Assembly (NCBI GenBank): GCA_944363005.1
Contig: CALVTV010000266.1
Location: 1 to 7,137 of the forward strand
DNA: 7,137 nt
Source of the DNA: an uncultured Clostridia bacterium
GTDB taxonomy: Bacteria > Bacillota > Clostridia > Christensenellales > Aristaeellaceae
Direction of reading: 5' to 3'
A program made the translations under genes and the position numbers. The notes below the pieces were generated by a model. That model saw only the letters and a list, made by a program, of their open reading frames with translations. It was not told the DNA's origin and ran no database searches. This document shows, piece by piece, positions 1 through 5,927 of the stretch (position 1 is its first letter; the number at the start of each line of letters is the position of its first letter).

Positions 1-39
1 AGGCCTGTCGCAGCGTAAACCTGCGGCAGGCCTTGTTTT
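1..39 (+). terminator. Intrinsic terminator of an upstream off-window gene
   Basis: A 13-bp stem (1-13 with 21-33, one T:G wobble) closes a 7-nt loop and is followed by TTGTTTT at 34-39. It probably ends a plus-strand gene to the left of the window. An A-rich stretch on the other side means it could also act on the minus strand, but the needed T-tract would lie outside the window. Confidence 0.75.
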
Positions 40-282
40 AATCTCTGATGTCGATCGACTCGGTTCCCATCCCGATTTGCTTCCGAGTTCAGGTTCTGCT
101 CCCTCTGCAGGACTATGCTTTTTGCGTACAAAGGCGCCACCGCAAGCGTTACGCCTCACCATTTCATGCGCTGTATGTCGGATATTCTTTGTACAAGACC
201 TGCATGCTTCCATCTGCTTCACCGGCAGAAAAACCCATTGCTCTCCCCCTGAGAGATACTGGGTAAGGAGATTGACATAACA
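40..282. other. Intergenic stretch without a convincing gene
   Basis: I see no supported gene here. Short inverted repeats occur: 58-63 with 83-88, 126-133 with 187-194, and 241-245 with 251-255. They match no RNA family I recognise. A minus-strand frame is open from an ATG at 369 to the left edge (123 codons, no stop) and encodes two CxxC pairs, CPFC and CRSC. It has no clear ribosome binding site, its codon use is unlike the neighbouring genes (AGG, CGA, ATA, GGA), and it runs through the terminator at 285-315. I treat it as unproven. It could be a partial zinc-ribbon-like protein, an eroded mobile-element remnant or chance. Confidence 0.4.
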
Positions 283-315
283 AAAAGGGCACTTCCGCAA
301 TCCGAAAGTACCCTT
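282..315 (-). terminator. Intrinsic terminator, minus strand
   Basis: Read on the minus strand, AAGGGTACTT (315-306) pairs with AAGTGCCCTT (294-285) over 10 bp. The single non-Watson-Crick position is a U:G wobble that pairs only in the minus-strand RNA; the plus-strand version has a C:A mismatch. The stem runs into TTTTTGTT. It would end a minus-strand transcript coming from the rpiB side or from the promoter at 594-623. Confidence 0.6.
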
Positions 316-323
316 GAATTTCC

Positions 324-399
324 GGAGCCCACCATCTTTGGGGCCCCTATGAGGCAATATCCGTTTCATAACCACCGTCTTTTAAATATTACGGTGGGT
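324..399 (-). ncRNA. Two hairpins preceding the terminator (possible RNA element)
   Basis: Read on the minus strand, CCACCGT (397-391) pairs with ACGGTGG (378-372) around a 12-nt loop, and GGGGCCC (347-341) pairs with GGGCTCC (330-324) with one G:U. As in the following terminator, the G:U pairs only in the minus-strand RNA. With the 282-315 terminator this makes three consecutive minus-strand stems. It may be the 3' part of a small RNA or the 3' UTR of the small ORF at 429-515. I recognise no known RNA family. Confidence 0.3.
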
Positions 400-428
400 T
401 TTCTCGTGCAGAGCGTCCTTTTCTCGAC

Positions 429-515
429 TCAATACCGGCTGCGCACGCGCACCGGCTGAAGTACATTCAGTCGAATCAGCAATTCGAGGACCTTCCATTG
501 AATCCACGCTTTCAT
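429..515 (-). CDS. Putative 28-residue cationic peptide
   Basis: This is a short ORF starting MKAWIQWKVLELL and ending VRVRSRY, followed by TGA. A good Shine-Dalgarno sequence, AAAGGA at 528-523, sits 7 nt before the ATG. The peptide has an aromatic and aliphatic N-terminal half (W4, W7 and several L/I/V) and an Arg-rich tail (R23, R25, R27), net about +5, so an amphipathic membrane-associated peptide is conceivable. It lies between a candidate promoter (594-623) and an intrinsic terminator (282-315), with hairpins on both sides, so it could be an independent unit or a leader peptide. I recognise no family. At this length chance cannot be excluded; the ribosome binding site and the flanking signals are the main support. 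Confidence 0.35.
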   Translation of the reverse strand: MKAWIQWKVLELLIRLNVLQPVRVRSRY

Positions 516-530
516 GGCAAATTCCTTTCT

Positions 531-582
531 GCCCGCACGAGGCGGGCGTTCGAGGGGGGAGATCAAAGCCCGTCGCTTTGAT
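531..582 (-). promoter_or_regulatory. Two-hairpin 5' leader of the small ORF
   Basis: On the minus strand, ATCAAAGC (582-575) pairs perfectly with GCTTTGAT (569-562) around a 5-nt loop. A C-rich tract (CTCCCCCC) follows, then a second stem, GCCCGC (547-542) with GCGGGC (536-531). The ribosome binding site of the 28-codon ORF begins immediately after. The C-rich tract is anti-Shine-Dalgarno-like. The stems are seen directly; a regulatory role is inference. Confidence 0.35.
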
Positions 583-593
583 GATGCCACTGT

Positions 594-623
594 ACCATAT
601 TCCAGCGCGAAGCGCAATGTGAA
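594..623 (-). promoter_or_regulatory. Candidate sigma-A promoter for the small unit
   Basis: TTCACA (623-618) and TATGGT (599-594) are separated by 18 bp on the minus strand. Each differs from consensus, so this is clearly weaker than the other promoters in the window. It lies just after rpiB and abuts the rpiB-distal hairpin. Transcription would begin near 587 and read into the hairpins and small ORF. Confidence 0.35.
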
Positions 624-651
624 AGCGCCAAAAACCGCATTTCAGGCGCTT
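623..651 (-). terminator. Hairpin after the pfkB-rpiB operon, probable terminator
   Basis: AAGCGCC (651-645) pairs with GGCGCTT (629-623) on the minus strand. Inner A:U pairs (GAAA with TTTT) extend the stem around a TGCGG loop. It begins 9 nt after the rpiB stop codon. The tract that follows (TTCACATT) is poor in U, so termination may be inefficient, and read-through into 282-620 is possible. Confidence 0.5.
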
Positions 652-660
652 AAATGTCAC

Positions 661-1296
661 TCACAGCAACGAGCGGACGTACTCGGCAATCGCCTCATCC
701 TTGCAGTTGGCGAAGAAAAGCGCCTTAAACTGCTCCCCCGCGACGGCACCGCGCACCAATTGCGGATCGATCCCCGCCAGGCACTCGGTCAGCGGACGCA
801 GCGTATGCGCACGCACCGCGTCGAGAATTTTCTTGTTGCGCTGCTCAGGAACGACGCGCTCCTTCGGATAGCCCTGGCCATGGCCAAAACCAAACAGTTT
901 TTCAAAGATGTAGGTCAGGTTCAGCTCGCCACCCCAGCCAAAGCCCTTGGCAAAGGGAATCGCCACGGCATTGCCGTCATTCACATGCGCAAAGGTATAC
1001 GCATCCACCGGGTCTTCCACATGGCCGCAGATCACGCCGGGGAAGCTGTTCATCGCGAGCATGGCGCCCTCGCCGGTGCCGCAGCCGGTCACGACGTAAT
1101 CCGCCGCGCCGCTGTTGAGCAAAATCGCGCCCAGTATGCCGCACTGCACGTAGGTCAGCTGAGCCTCATCTTCCGCCGTATACATGCCGTAATTGTCCAC
1201 CTGATGGCCCATGGGTTCCACGACACTGCGCAGGCTCTCAAAAATAAGCGCATTCTTGGCTGCCTGACTGTTCTCGTTAATCAGCGCAATTCTCAT
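661..1296 (-). CDS. RpiB/LacA/LacB-family sugar-phosphate isomerase, DhuI-like
   Basis: A cytoplasmic aldose-ketose isomerase of the RpiB/LacAB fold, 211 residues. It starts at the ATG preceding RIALINENSQ because GGAGGAAG lies 6 nt upstream; a longer frame begins at 1329 but has no better signal. The hallmark VVTGCGTGEG (residues 68-77) carries the probable active-site Cys72. Further family blocks are the NSFPGV segment (83-88), the KGFGWGGELN segment (117-126) and YPKERVVPEQRN (143-154). It is longer than classical RpiB (~150 residues). From memory it resembles the ~212-residue streptococcal DhuI subfamily, which isomerises 4-deoxy-5-hexulose uronate from glycosaminoglycan or pectin unsaturated uronates. 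That substrate is inference; a ribose-5-phosphate or other sugar-phosphate role is the alternative. It is second in an operon, 51 bp after pfkB, and no dehydrogenase, aldolase or lyase partner is in the window. Confidence 0.85.
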   Translation of the reverse strand: MRIALINENSQAAKNALIFESLRSVVEPMGHQVDNYGMYTAEDEAQLTYVQCGILGAILLNSGAADYVVTGCGTGEGAMLAMNSFPGVICGHVEDPVDAYTFAHVNDGNAVAIPFAKGFGWGGELNLTYIFEKLFGFGHGQGYPKERVVPEQRNKKILDAVRAHTLRPLTECLAGIDPQLVRGAVAGEQFKALFFANCKDEAIAEYVRSLL

Positions 1297-1299
1297 CGT

Positions 1300-1343
1300 T
1301 TTCTTCCTCCCAATTGTATGATGATACAACAGGCATCGCCTGT
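1300..1343 (-). repeat. Two short inverted repeats between the kinase and isomerase genes
   Basis: TTGTAT-gatg-ATACAA (1314-1329) is a perfect 6-bp inverted repeat directly before the isomerase ribosome binding site (GGAGGAAG, about 1303-1310). ACAGGC-atc-GCCTGT (1329-1343) is a second one, just after the kinase stop codon. They could be mRNA stem-loops tuning expression between the two genes, or the first could be an operator; TTGTAT/ATACAA half-sites resemble GntR-type sites. There is no direct evidence for either role. Confidence 0.35.
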
Positions 1344-1347
1344 CTGT

Positions 1348-2265
1348 TCATTCAAGCCCCAATTCCTGCGGCAAAAAGCGCGGGCAGACATTCTCGGAAG
1401 AGGTAATGACCGACGCGGCCAACGCCGAGCCGATCGCCGCGGCCTGCGATAGATCCTTGCCATATGTCAAGCCGATGGCCACACCCGCGCAGAATGCATC
1501 CCCCGCGCCCGTTGTGTCCTTGACATGCACATCGCGCGCCGGGCAGACGCCCTTGAGGCCCTGGTTGTCGGCATAGACCGAGCCGTCCGCGCCAAGGGTC
1601 ACGACCATCGAGCGAATGTTGGCGCGCATGAGCTTCTCGCTGAGGAGGTCGCACAGTTCTTCCGGCGTTTCGCCTTCAAATCCGTCCGCAAAGAACATGC
1701 CCGCTTCCTGGCGGTTGCAGATGAAGCAGTCGAACTTCTGCAGGAAATCGCGCCGCTTGGCCGCGATGCTCATGTTGGAAACGAGGGCAATCAGCCGGGT
1801 ATGATGACGCTGCGCCAGCTCGATCACTTTTTTGACGATTTCCTTGTCCAGATCGACCTCCAACACGGCGGAATCCGCGGAGGCGAAGATCTCATCGCCC
1901 TTTTCTTCAAGCAGCCCCACCAGCGGCAGCATGTCCGGCCGCTTGGAGATCGAACCGGCTACATCGCCGTTGTTGTCAAAAACGGCCAGCCAGGTGCCCA
2001 TGCCGTCCGGGCACGTCAGCACATAATCGACATTGACCTTGTGGTTGCGCAGTTTCTGCACGACAGCCGCGCCCATCGGCGTATCGTCCACGATACCCAC
2101 ATACGTCGGCCGCAGTTCCACGTTGGCGATATCCTCCACCACGTTGCGCGCCACGCCGCCATGCACATACTCGATGCGGCCGACATTGCGGCCATCCGGG
2201 ATGTACATGTCCTTGGGAAATCCCTTGATGTCCACAAATGCGGCGCCGATGACCACTATGCCCAT
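1348..2265 (-). CDS. PfkB-family carbohydrate/nucleoside kinase
   Basis: An ATP-dependent ribokinase-superfamily (PfkB) kinase of 305 residues, the usual family length. The N-terminal signature HGGVARNVVEDIANV spans residues 35-49. The NRQEAG block at 184-189 matches the N-x-x-E metal/phosphate motif. The C-terminal signature DTTGAGDAF (250-258) contains the anion hole and catalytic base Asp256. The GGVARN block with an N-terminal VVIGAAFVDIKG strand resembles pseudouridine and nucleoside kinases. A 2-keto-3-deoxygluconate kinase role would suit a DhuI-like partner but is not supported by any residue I can see. No pseudouridine glycosidase gene (psuG) is in the window. It is first gene of the operon, under the promoter at 2299-2327, with AAGGGAG upstream of the ATG, and is followed after 51 bp by the isomerase gene. 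The family is certain; the substrate is unknown. Confidence 0.9.
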   Translation of the reverse strand: MGIVVIGAAFVDIKGFPKDMYIPDGRNVGRIEYVHGGVARNVVEDIANVELRPTYVGIVDDTPMGAAVVQKLRNHKVNVDYVLTCPDGMGTWLAVFDNNGDVAGSISKRPDMLPLVGLLEEKGDEIFASADSAVLEVDLDKEIVKKVIELAQRHHTRLIALVSNMSIAAKRRDFLQKFDCFICNRQEAGMFFADGFEGETPEELCDLLSEKLMRANIRSMVVTLGADGSVYADNQGLKGVCPARDVHVKDTTGAGDAFCAGVAIGLTYGKDLSQAAAIGSALAASVITSSENVCPRFLPQELGLE

Positions 2266-2298
2266 ATATCAAACTCCCTTTGTGCGATGATCACCTTG

Positions 2299-2327
2299 AT
2301 TATATGAAAAATTCCCGTATCTGTCAA
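2299..2327 (-). promoter_or_regulatory. Consensus sigma-A promoter of the kinase-isomerase operon
   Basis: On the minus strand TTGACA (2327-2322) and TATAAT (2304-2299) are separated by exactly 17 bp, both hexamers perfect. Transcription should start near 2292, giving a leader of only about 27 nt before the ATG at 2265. A much weaker plus-strand pair, TTGATT (2296-2301) and TATCTG (2318-2323), overlaps it and might serve the divergent hydrolase. Confidence 0.85.
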
Positions 2328-2395
2328 ACCCCGCGCAGGAATTTAAACCGGAAAAGCCGAATTCATAGCCATACGCCTACTTCACCCCTGTACGG

Positions 2396-2401
2396 AAGGA
2401 G
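2396..2401 (+). promoter_or_regulatory. Ribosome binding site of the hydrolase
   Basis: AAGGAG, 6 nt before the ATG at 2408, fixes the start codon. I find no strong promoter for this gene between 2266 and 2395. Confidence 0.8.
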
Positions 2402-2407
2402 ACACCC

Positions 2408-3277
2408 ATGAAACTGGAGATCGAGCTCGATATTCCTTACGCCGCCGCAGGCGCCATACCCCCTCAACAGTCTGCCCGGTTGACCTGCTATCTTTTGCCA
2501 GAGACCGACCGCATTCCTGACCAGCGCGAAAAGCCGCTTGTGCTCGTCTGCCCGGGCGGCGGATACGCCTACCGCTCCGAGCGCGAGGCCGAACCCATCG
2601 CCATGCAATTCCTGGCCGCCGGCATGCACGCCGCCATTTTGCATTACTCCGTGGCCCCGAACCGCTACCCCACCGCCGCGCTGGAGCTGGCCTATGCCGT
2701 GCAGCATATCCGCCGCAACGCGCAGGCCCTTCACGTGAGCCACGTATTCATCATCGGCTTTTCCGCAGGCGGGCACCTGTGCGCTACGCTCGGCACGCTC
2801 TGGAAGGACCCGATATTCGCTGCCGCGCTGGGGGACGATTTTCTCTGGAAACCCGACGCGCAGCTGCTTTGTTATCCGGTCATCACCCTGGGCGAATTTG
2901 CGCACGCGGGCAGCCGCGAATGCCTGCTCGGGCCCAACGCCCCACAGGCGCTCATCGATGCGCTCTCCCTGGAAACGCGCGTGGACGCGGATACCGTGCC
3001 CACCTTCCTTTGGCACACGGTCACGGATGCCTCCGTGCCGGTGGAAAACGCGCTGTTCTACGCCACGGCCCTGCGACGCGCCAACGTACCCTTTGAACTG
3101 CACCTCTACGAGCGCGGCGTACACGGTCTGTCCCTGTGCAACGCGACGACGGCCACCGGCCCCCAACATATCGAGCCGGACGCCGCCTCCTGGCTTGACC
3201 ACGCACTGCGTTTCCTCGCGCGCCGCTTGCGGGCAGTGCCCGCACCCGCTTCCGCTTCCGAAACGCGTTCCCGTTGA
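2408..3277 (+). CDS. Alpha/beta hydrolase, probable carbohydrate acetylesterase
   Basis: A serine hydrolase of 289 residues with the alpha/beta-hydrolase fold, close to the BD-FAE/acetyl-xylan-esterase-like group. CPGGGY (48-53) supplies the oxyanion hole. The nucleophile elbow is GFSAGG with Ser119. Asp207 (in WHTVTD) and His239 (in ERGVHG) complete a probable catalytic triad. There is no signal peptide or membrane segment, so it is expected to act in the cytoplasm on imported, acylated oligosaccharides. It is transcribed away from the kinase-isomerase operon, which suits a shared sugar-catabolic role, though the substrate is inference. The last ~15 residues (RAVPAPASASETRSR, 275-289) and the stop codon lie in the first copy of repeat A. 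This low-complexity tail is probably not part of the original fold, which seems to end at the helix before it. Confidence 0.88.
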   Translation: MKLEIELDIPYAAAGAIPPQQSARLTCYLLPETDRIPDQREKPLVLVCPGGGYAYRSEREAEPIAMQFLAAGMHAAILHYSVAPNRYPTAALELAYAVQHIRRNAQALHVSHVFIIGFSAGGHLCATLGTLWKDPIFAAALGDDFLWKPDAQLLCYPVITLGEFAHAGSRECLLGPNAPQALIDALSLETRVDADTVPTFLWHTVTDASVPVENALFYATALRRANVPFELHLYERGVHGLSLCNATTATGPQHIEPDAASWLDHALRFLARRLRAVPAPASASETRSR

Positions 3278-3411
3278 TTAAACTCCTGCTCGCCGCAAGG
3301 AGCTTTTTACTCCTCTTGCCCTGCAAGTGGGCAGTGCCCGCACCCGCTTCCGAAACTCTTTCCCGTTGATTAAACTCCCCGCTCGCCGCAAGAAGGCTTT
3401 TTACTTCCTCC
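3231..3411. repeat. Tandem repeat A, two copies with a 98-bp period
   Basis: Copy 1 starts at 3231 and copy 2 at 3329. Both share GGGCAGTGCCCGCACCCGCT, then a TTCCGAAAC segment, CCCGTTGATTAAACTCC, GCTCGCCGCAAG and a CTTTTTAC loop. Copy 1 has an extra 6-bp unit (CTTCCG duplicated). Each copy opens with a GGGC-agt-GCCC hairpin; in copy 1 it extends to 7 bp at 3228-3244. Each ends with a hairpin around CTTTTTA, with GGAG/CTCC in copy 1 and GAAG/CTTC in copy 2. Copy 1 contains the hydrolase stop codon (3275-3277). It may be a REP-like intergenic element. Confidence 0.85.
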
Positions 3412-3421
3412 AGACCACGCA

Positions 3422-3643
3422 AAAGCCACTCTTCAATAGTCCCTCCCCTTCTCAGCCTTCCCCGCGAAGCGAACATGGGGTCAAGGGGCGAAGTCCCTTG
3501 GCGGGTTTGGGCGGCAGCCCAACGTAACCCCCAAAGCCACTCTTCAATAGCCCCTCCCCTTCCCTGCCATCCCCCCGAAGCGAGCATGGGGTCAAGGGGC
3601 GAAGTCCCTTGGCGGGTTTGGACGGCAGCCCACCGTAACCCAA
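3422..3643. repeat. Tandem repeat B, two copies with a 111-bp period
   Basis: Copy 1 (3422-3532) and copy 2 (3533-3643) begin AAAGCCACTCTTCAATAG and differ by about eight substitutions in my hand alignment, with no indel. Each contains an AAGGG-7 nt-CCCTT stem and a GGGC/GGAC-ggca-GCCC palindrome near its end. Copy 2 runs directly into the pflB terminator. The short open frames in this block (all rich in repeated Pro, Gly and Arg) follow the 111-bp repeat; I do not consider them genes. It looks like a dispersed intergenic element of the genome. Confidence 0.88.
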
Positions 3644-3674
3644 AAGCGGCAGAGAACCGAAGTCTCTGCCGCTT
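3642..3674 (-). terminator. Intrinsic terminator of the pflA-pflB operon
   Basis: A perfect 12-bp stem (3644-3655 with 3663-3674) lies 9 bp after the pflB stop codon. On the minus strand the loop contains CTTCGG, able to form a UUCG tetraloop, and the stem runs into TTTT. On the plus strand it is followed by GTTTGTGTTTT, so it may also stop transcripts arriving from the hydrolase side. Confidence 0.85.
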
Positions 3675-3683
3675 GTTTGTGTT

Positions 3684-5927
3684 TTAAATGGACTCGTGGA
3701 ATGTGCGCTTGATGACCTCCAACTGCTGCTCGCGCGAGAGGCGGTTGAAGTTCACCGCATAGCCCGAAACGCGGATGGTCAGCGTCGGATACTGCTCCGG
3801 ATGCTCCATGGCGTCGATGAGCACATCCCGGCTGAGAATGTTGACGTTCAGGTGATGCGCGCTCTTGGCAAAGTAACCATCGAGGATGCCGACCAGGTTG
3901 ACGATGCGCTGCGCTTCGTCGCGCCCAAGCGCCGCCGGCACGATGGAGAACGTATTGGAAATGCCATCCTGGCAGACGTTGCGGTACGGAATCTTGGCCA
4001 CGGAGTTGAGCGAGGCCAGCGCACCGCGGATGTCGCGCCCGTGCATGGGGTTGGCGCCGGGGGCAAGCGGCTCACCGAGCTTGCGGCCGTCCGGCGTGGA
4101 GCCGGTCTTCTTGCCGTACATGACGTTGCTTGTGATCGTCAGCGCGGAGAGCGTATGGATGCTGTTGCGGTAAAGCGCATGCTTTTTGAGCTCGGCCGAG
4201 AAGTAGCTGACCAGCTCCACCGCGATGTCGTCCACCAGGTCGTTGTCGTTGCCGTACTTGGGGAAGTCGCCCTCCGTGCGGAAATCCACGGCGATGCCCG
4301 CCTCATTGCGCACCGGATAGACCTTGGCGAACTTGATGGCCGAGAGCGAATCCGCCGCTACAGACAATCCCGCCACGCCGAAGGCCGTCAGGCGCTCTAC
4401 CTGCGTGTCGTGCAGGGCCATCTGGCTGGCCTCGTAGGCGTACTTGTCGTGCATATAGTGGATGATATTGATGGCATCCACGTACAGCTGCGCCACGTAG
4501 CTGAGCACCTTCTTGTAATTGGCCAGCACGGTCGGATAATCCAGGCATTCGTCCTGAATCGGCTGGATGTCCGGGATCACCTGCACACCTTTGAGCTCGT
4601 CCACGCCGCCGTTGATCGCGTACAGCAGGCTCTTGGCCAGGTTGGCGCGTGCGCCGAAGAACTGCATCTGCTTGCCGATGGTCATCGCCGAGACGCAGCA
4701 GGCAATACCGTAATCGTCGCCGTAGATCGGGCGCATGATGTCGTCGTTTTCGTACTGAATGGAGTCCGTGTGAATGCTCATCTTCGCGCAGTAGCGCTTG
4801 AAGTTCTCCGGCAAATCGCGGCTCCAGAGCACGGTCAGGTTCGGTTCCGGCGCGGTGCCCAGGTTCTTGAGGCAGTGCAGGAAGCGGAACGAGTTGCGGG
4901 TAACGAGCGTCCGCCCGTCCACGCCCATGCCGCCAATCGACTCGGTCACCCAGGTCGGGTCACCGCCGAAGAGTTCGTTGTACTCCGGCGTGCGCAGGTG
5001 GCGCACCAGGCGCAGTTTAATGACAAACTGGTCGATCAGTTCCTGCGCGCCCTGCTCATCAAGCAGCCCGCGGTCCAGATCGCGCTGAATGTAGATATCC
5101 AGGAACGTGGAGGTGCGGCCCAGCGACGTCGCCGCGCCGTTGTTCTCCTTGATGCCCGCCAGGTACGCCATGTACAGCGCCTGCACGGCCTCGCGCGCGT
5201 TGGCCGCCGGCCGGGAGATATCCACGCCGTAGCTCTGCGCCATCTTCTTCATCTTGCCCAGCGCGCGGATCTGCTCGCTGACCTCCTCGCGCAGGCGGAT
5301 GAGCTCGTCGGTCATCGGTCCATCCAGCCGCTCAAGGTCCTCTTTCTTGGCCTCGATCAGGTAATCCACGCCGTAGAGCGGCACGCGACGGTAGTCGCCA
5401 ATGATGCGCCCGCGGCCATAGGCGTCCGGCAGGCCCGTGAGCAATCCGGCACTGCGCGCCGCGCGCACCCGCTTGGGATAGGCGTCGAACACGCCGTCGT
5501 TGTGCGTCTTGCGGTATTCGGAGAAATGGCGCTTGATCTCCGGGTTGAGCGTATAGCCATACTGTTCGAGCGAACCCAGCGCCATGCGCATGCCGCCGTA
5601 CAGGTTGACGATGCGCTTGAGCGGCGCGTCCGTCTGCAGGCCGACGATCACCTCGTTGTCCCGGTCGATGTAGCCGGGCTTGAAGTTGTCAATGCCAGAG
5701 ATCACGTCCGTCTCCACGTCGATGATGCCCTTTTGCACCTCTTCCACGATCAGCGCGCGGCATTTTTCCCAGACGCGGCTCGTCTTTTCGCTGATGCCCG
5801 CCAGGAAGCTGTCGTCCCCCTCATAGGGCGTATAGTTCTTCTGAATAAAATTGCGCACATTCACCAGGTGGCGCCATTCGCCGCTGCGAAAACCCTCCCA
5901 TGCGGGATTACCAGCCAAATCCATCAT
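3684..5927 (-). CDS. pflB: Formate acetyltransferase (pyruvate formate-lyase)
   Basis: The cytoplasmic glycyl-radical enzyme converting pyruvate and CoA to acetyl-CoA and formate. From the chosen start it has 747 residues, near the 759-760 of E. coli PflB. The adjacent active-site cysteines lie in GIACCVSAM (Cys410-Cys411 here). The radical site is in RVSGYAV (Gly722), 25 residues from the C-terminus as in E. coli. The CC pair separates it from diol dehydratase-type relatives. I start at 5927 because its ATG shares one base with the pflA stop (TGATG) and an AGGAG lies 10 nt upstream inside pflA. The frame stays open to 5951, but that would add residues overlapping pflA without a better signal; the next ATG (5924) is a weaker alternative. 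It is second in the operon behind pflA and is expected to be controlled by the ZTP riboswitch. No sign of damage. Confidence 0.97.
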   Translation of the reverse strand: MMDLAGNPAWEGFRSGEWRHLVNVRNFIQKNYTPYEGDDSFLAGISEKTSRVWEKCRALIVEEVQKGIIDVETDVISGIDNFKPGYIDRDNEVIVGLQTDAPLKRIVNLYGGMRMALGSLEQYGYTLNPEIKRHFSEYRKTHNDGVFDAYPKRVRAARSAGLLTGLPDAYGRGRIIGDYRRVPLYGVDYLIEAKKEDLERLDGPMTDELIRLREEVSEQIRALGKMKKMAQSYGVDISRPAANAREAVQALYMAYLAGIKENNGAATSLGRTSTFLDIYIQRDLDRGLLDEQGAQELIDQFVIKLRLVRHLRTPEYNELFGGDPTWVTESIGGMGVDGRTLVTRNSFRFLHCLKNLGTAPEPNLTVLWSRDLPENFKRYCAKMSIHTDSIQYENDDIMRPIYGDDYGIACCVSAMTIGKQMQFFGARANLAKSLLYAINGGVDELKGVQVIPDIQPIQDECLDYPTVLANYKKVLSYVAQLYVDAINIIHYMHDKYAYEASQMALHDTQVERLTAFGVAGLSVAADSLSAIKFAKVYPVRNEAGIAVDFRTEGDFPKYGNDNDLVDDIAVELVSYFSAELKKHALYRNSIHTLSALTITSNVMYGKKTGSTPDGRKLGEPLAPGANPMHGRDIRGALASLNSVAKIPYRNVCQDGISNTFSIVPAALGRDEAQRIVNLVGILDGYFAKSAHHLNVNILSRDVLIDAMEHPEQYPTLTIRVSGYAVNFNRLSREQQLEVIKRTFHESI

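Noticed and set aside
58..88. 5S rRNA-like string (GGTTCCCATCCCGA)
   Set aside because: Only a short match; flanking helices of 5S rRNA are absent.
235..260. CTCTCAGG on the minus strand, reminiscent of a glycine riboswitch
   Set aside because: The other conserved glycine aptamer segments do not follow in the right order.
272..300. TTGACA at 272-277 as a plus-strand promoter
   Set aside because: No -10 hexamer occurs at 16-18 bp.
514..1452. 312-codon plus-strand open frame opposite the isomerase
   Set aside because: Shadow of the isomerase gene, with no family features.
2363..3202. 279-codon minus-strand open frame opposite the hydrolase
   Set aside because: The plus frame has a full catalytic triad and ribosome binding site; the minus frame has neither and is Gly/Arg/Val-rich as expected of a shadow.
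3231..3643. CRISPR array
   Set aside because: Only two copies of each unit, no short constant repeat with unique spacers and no cas genes.
3021..3687. Several open frames across the repeat island on both strands
   Set aside because: Their proteins follow the repeats and have no ribosome binding sites; stops are scarce because of base composition.
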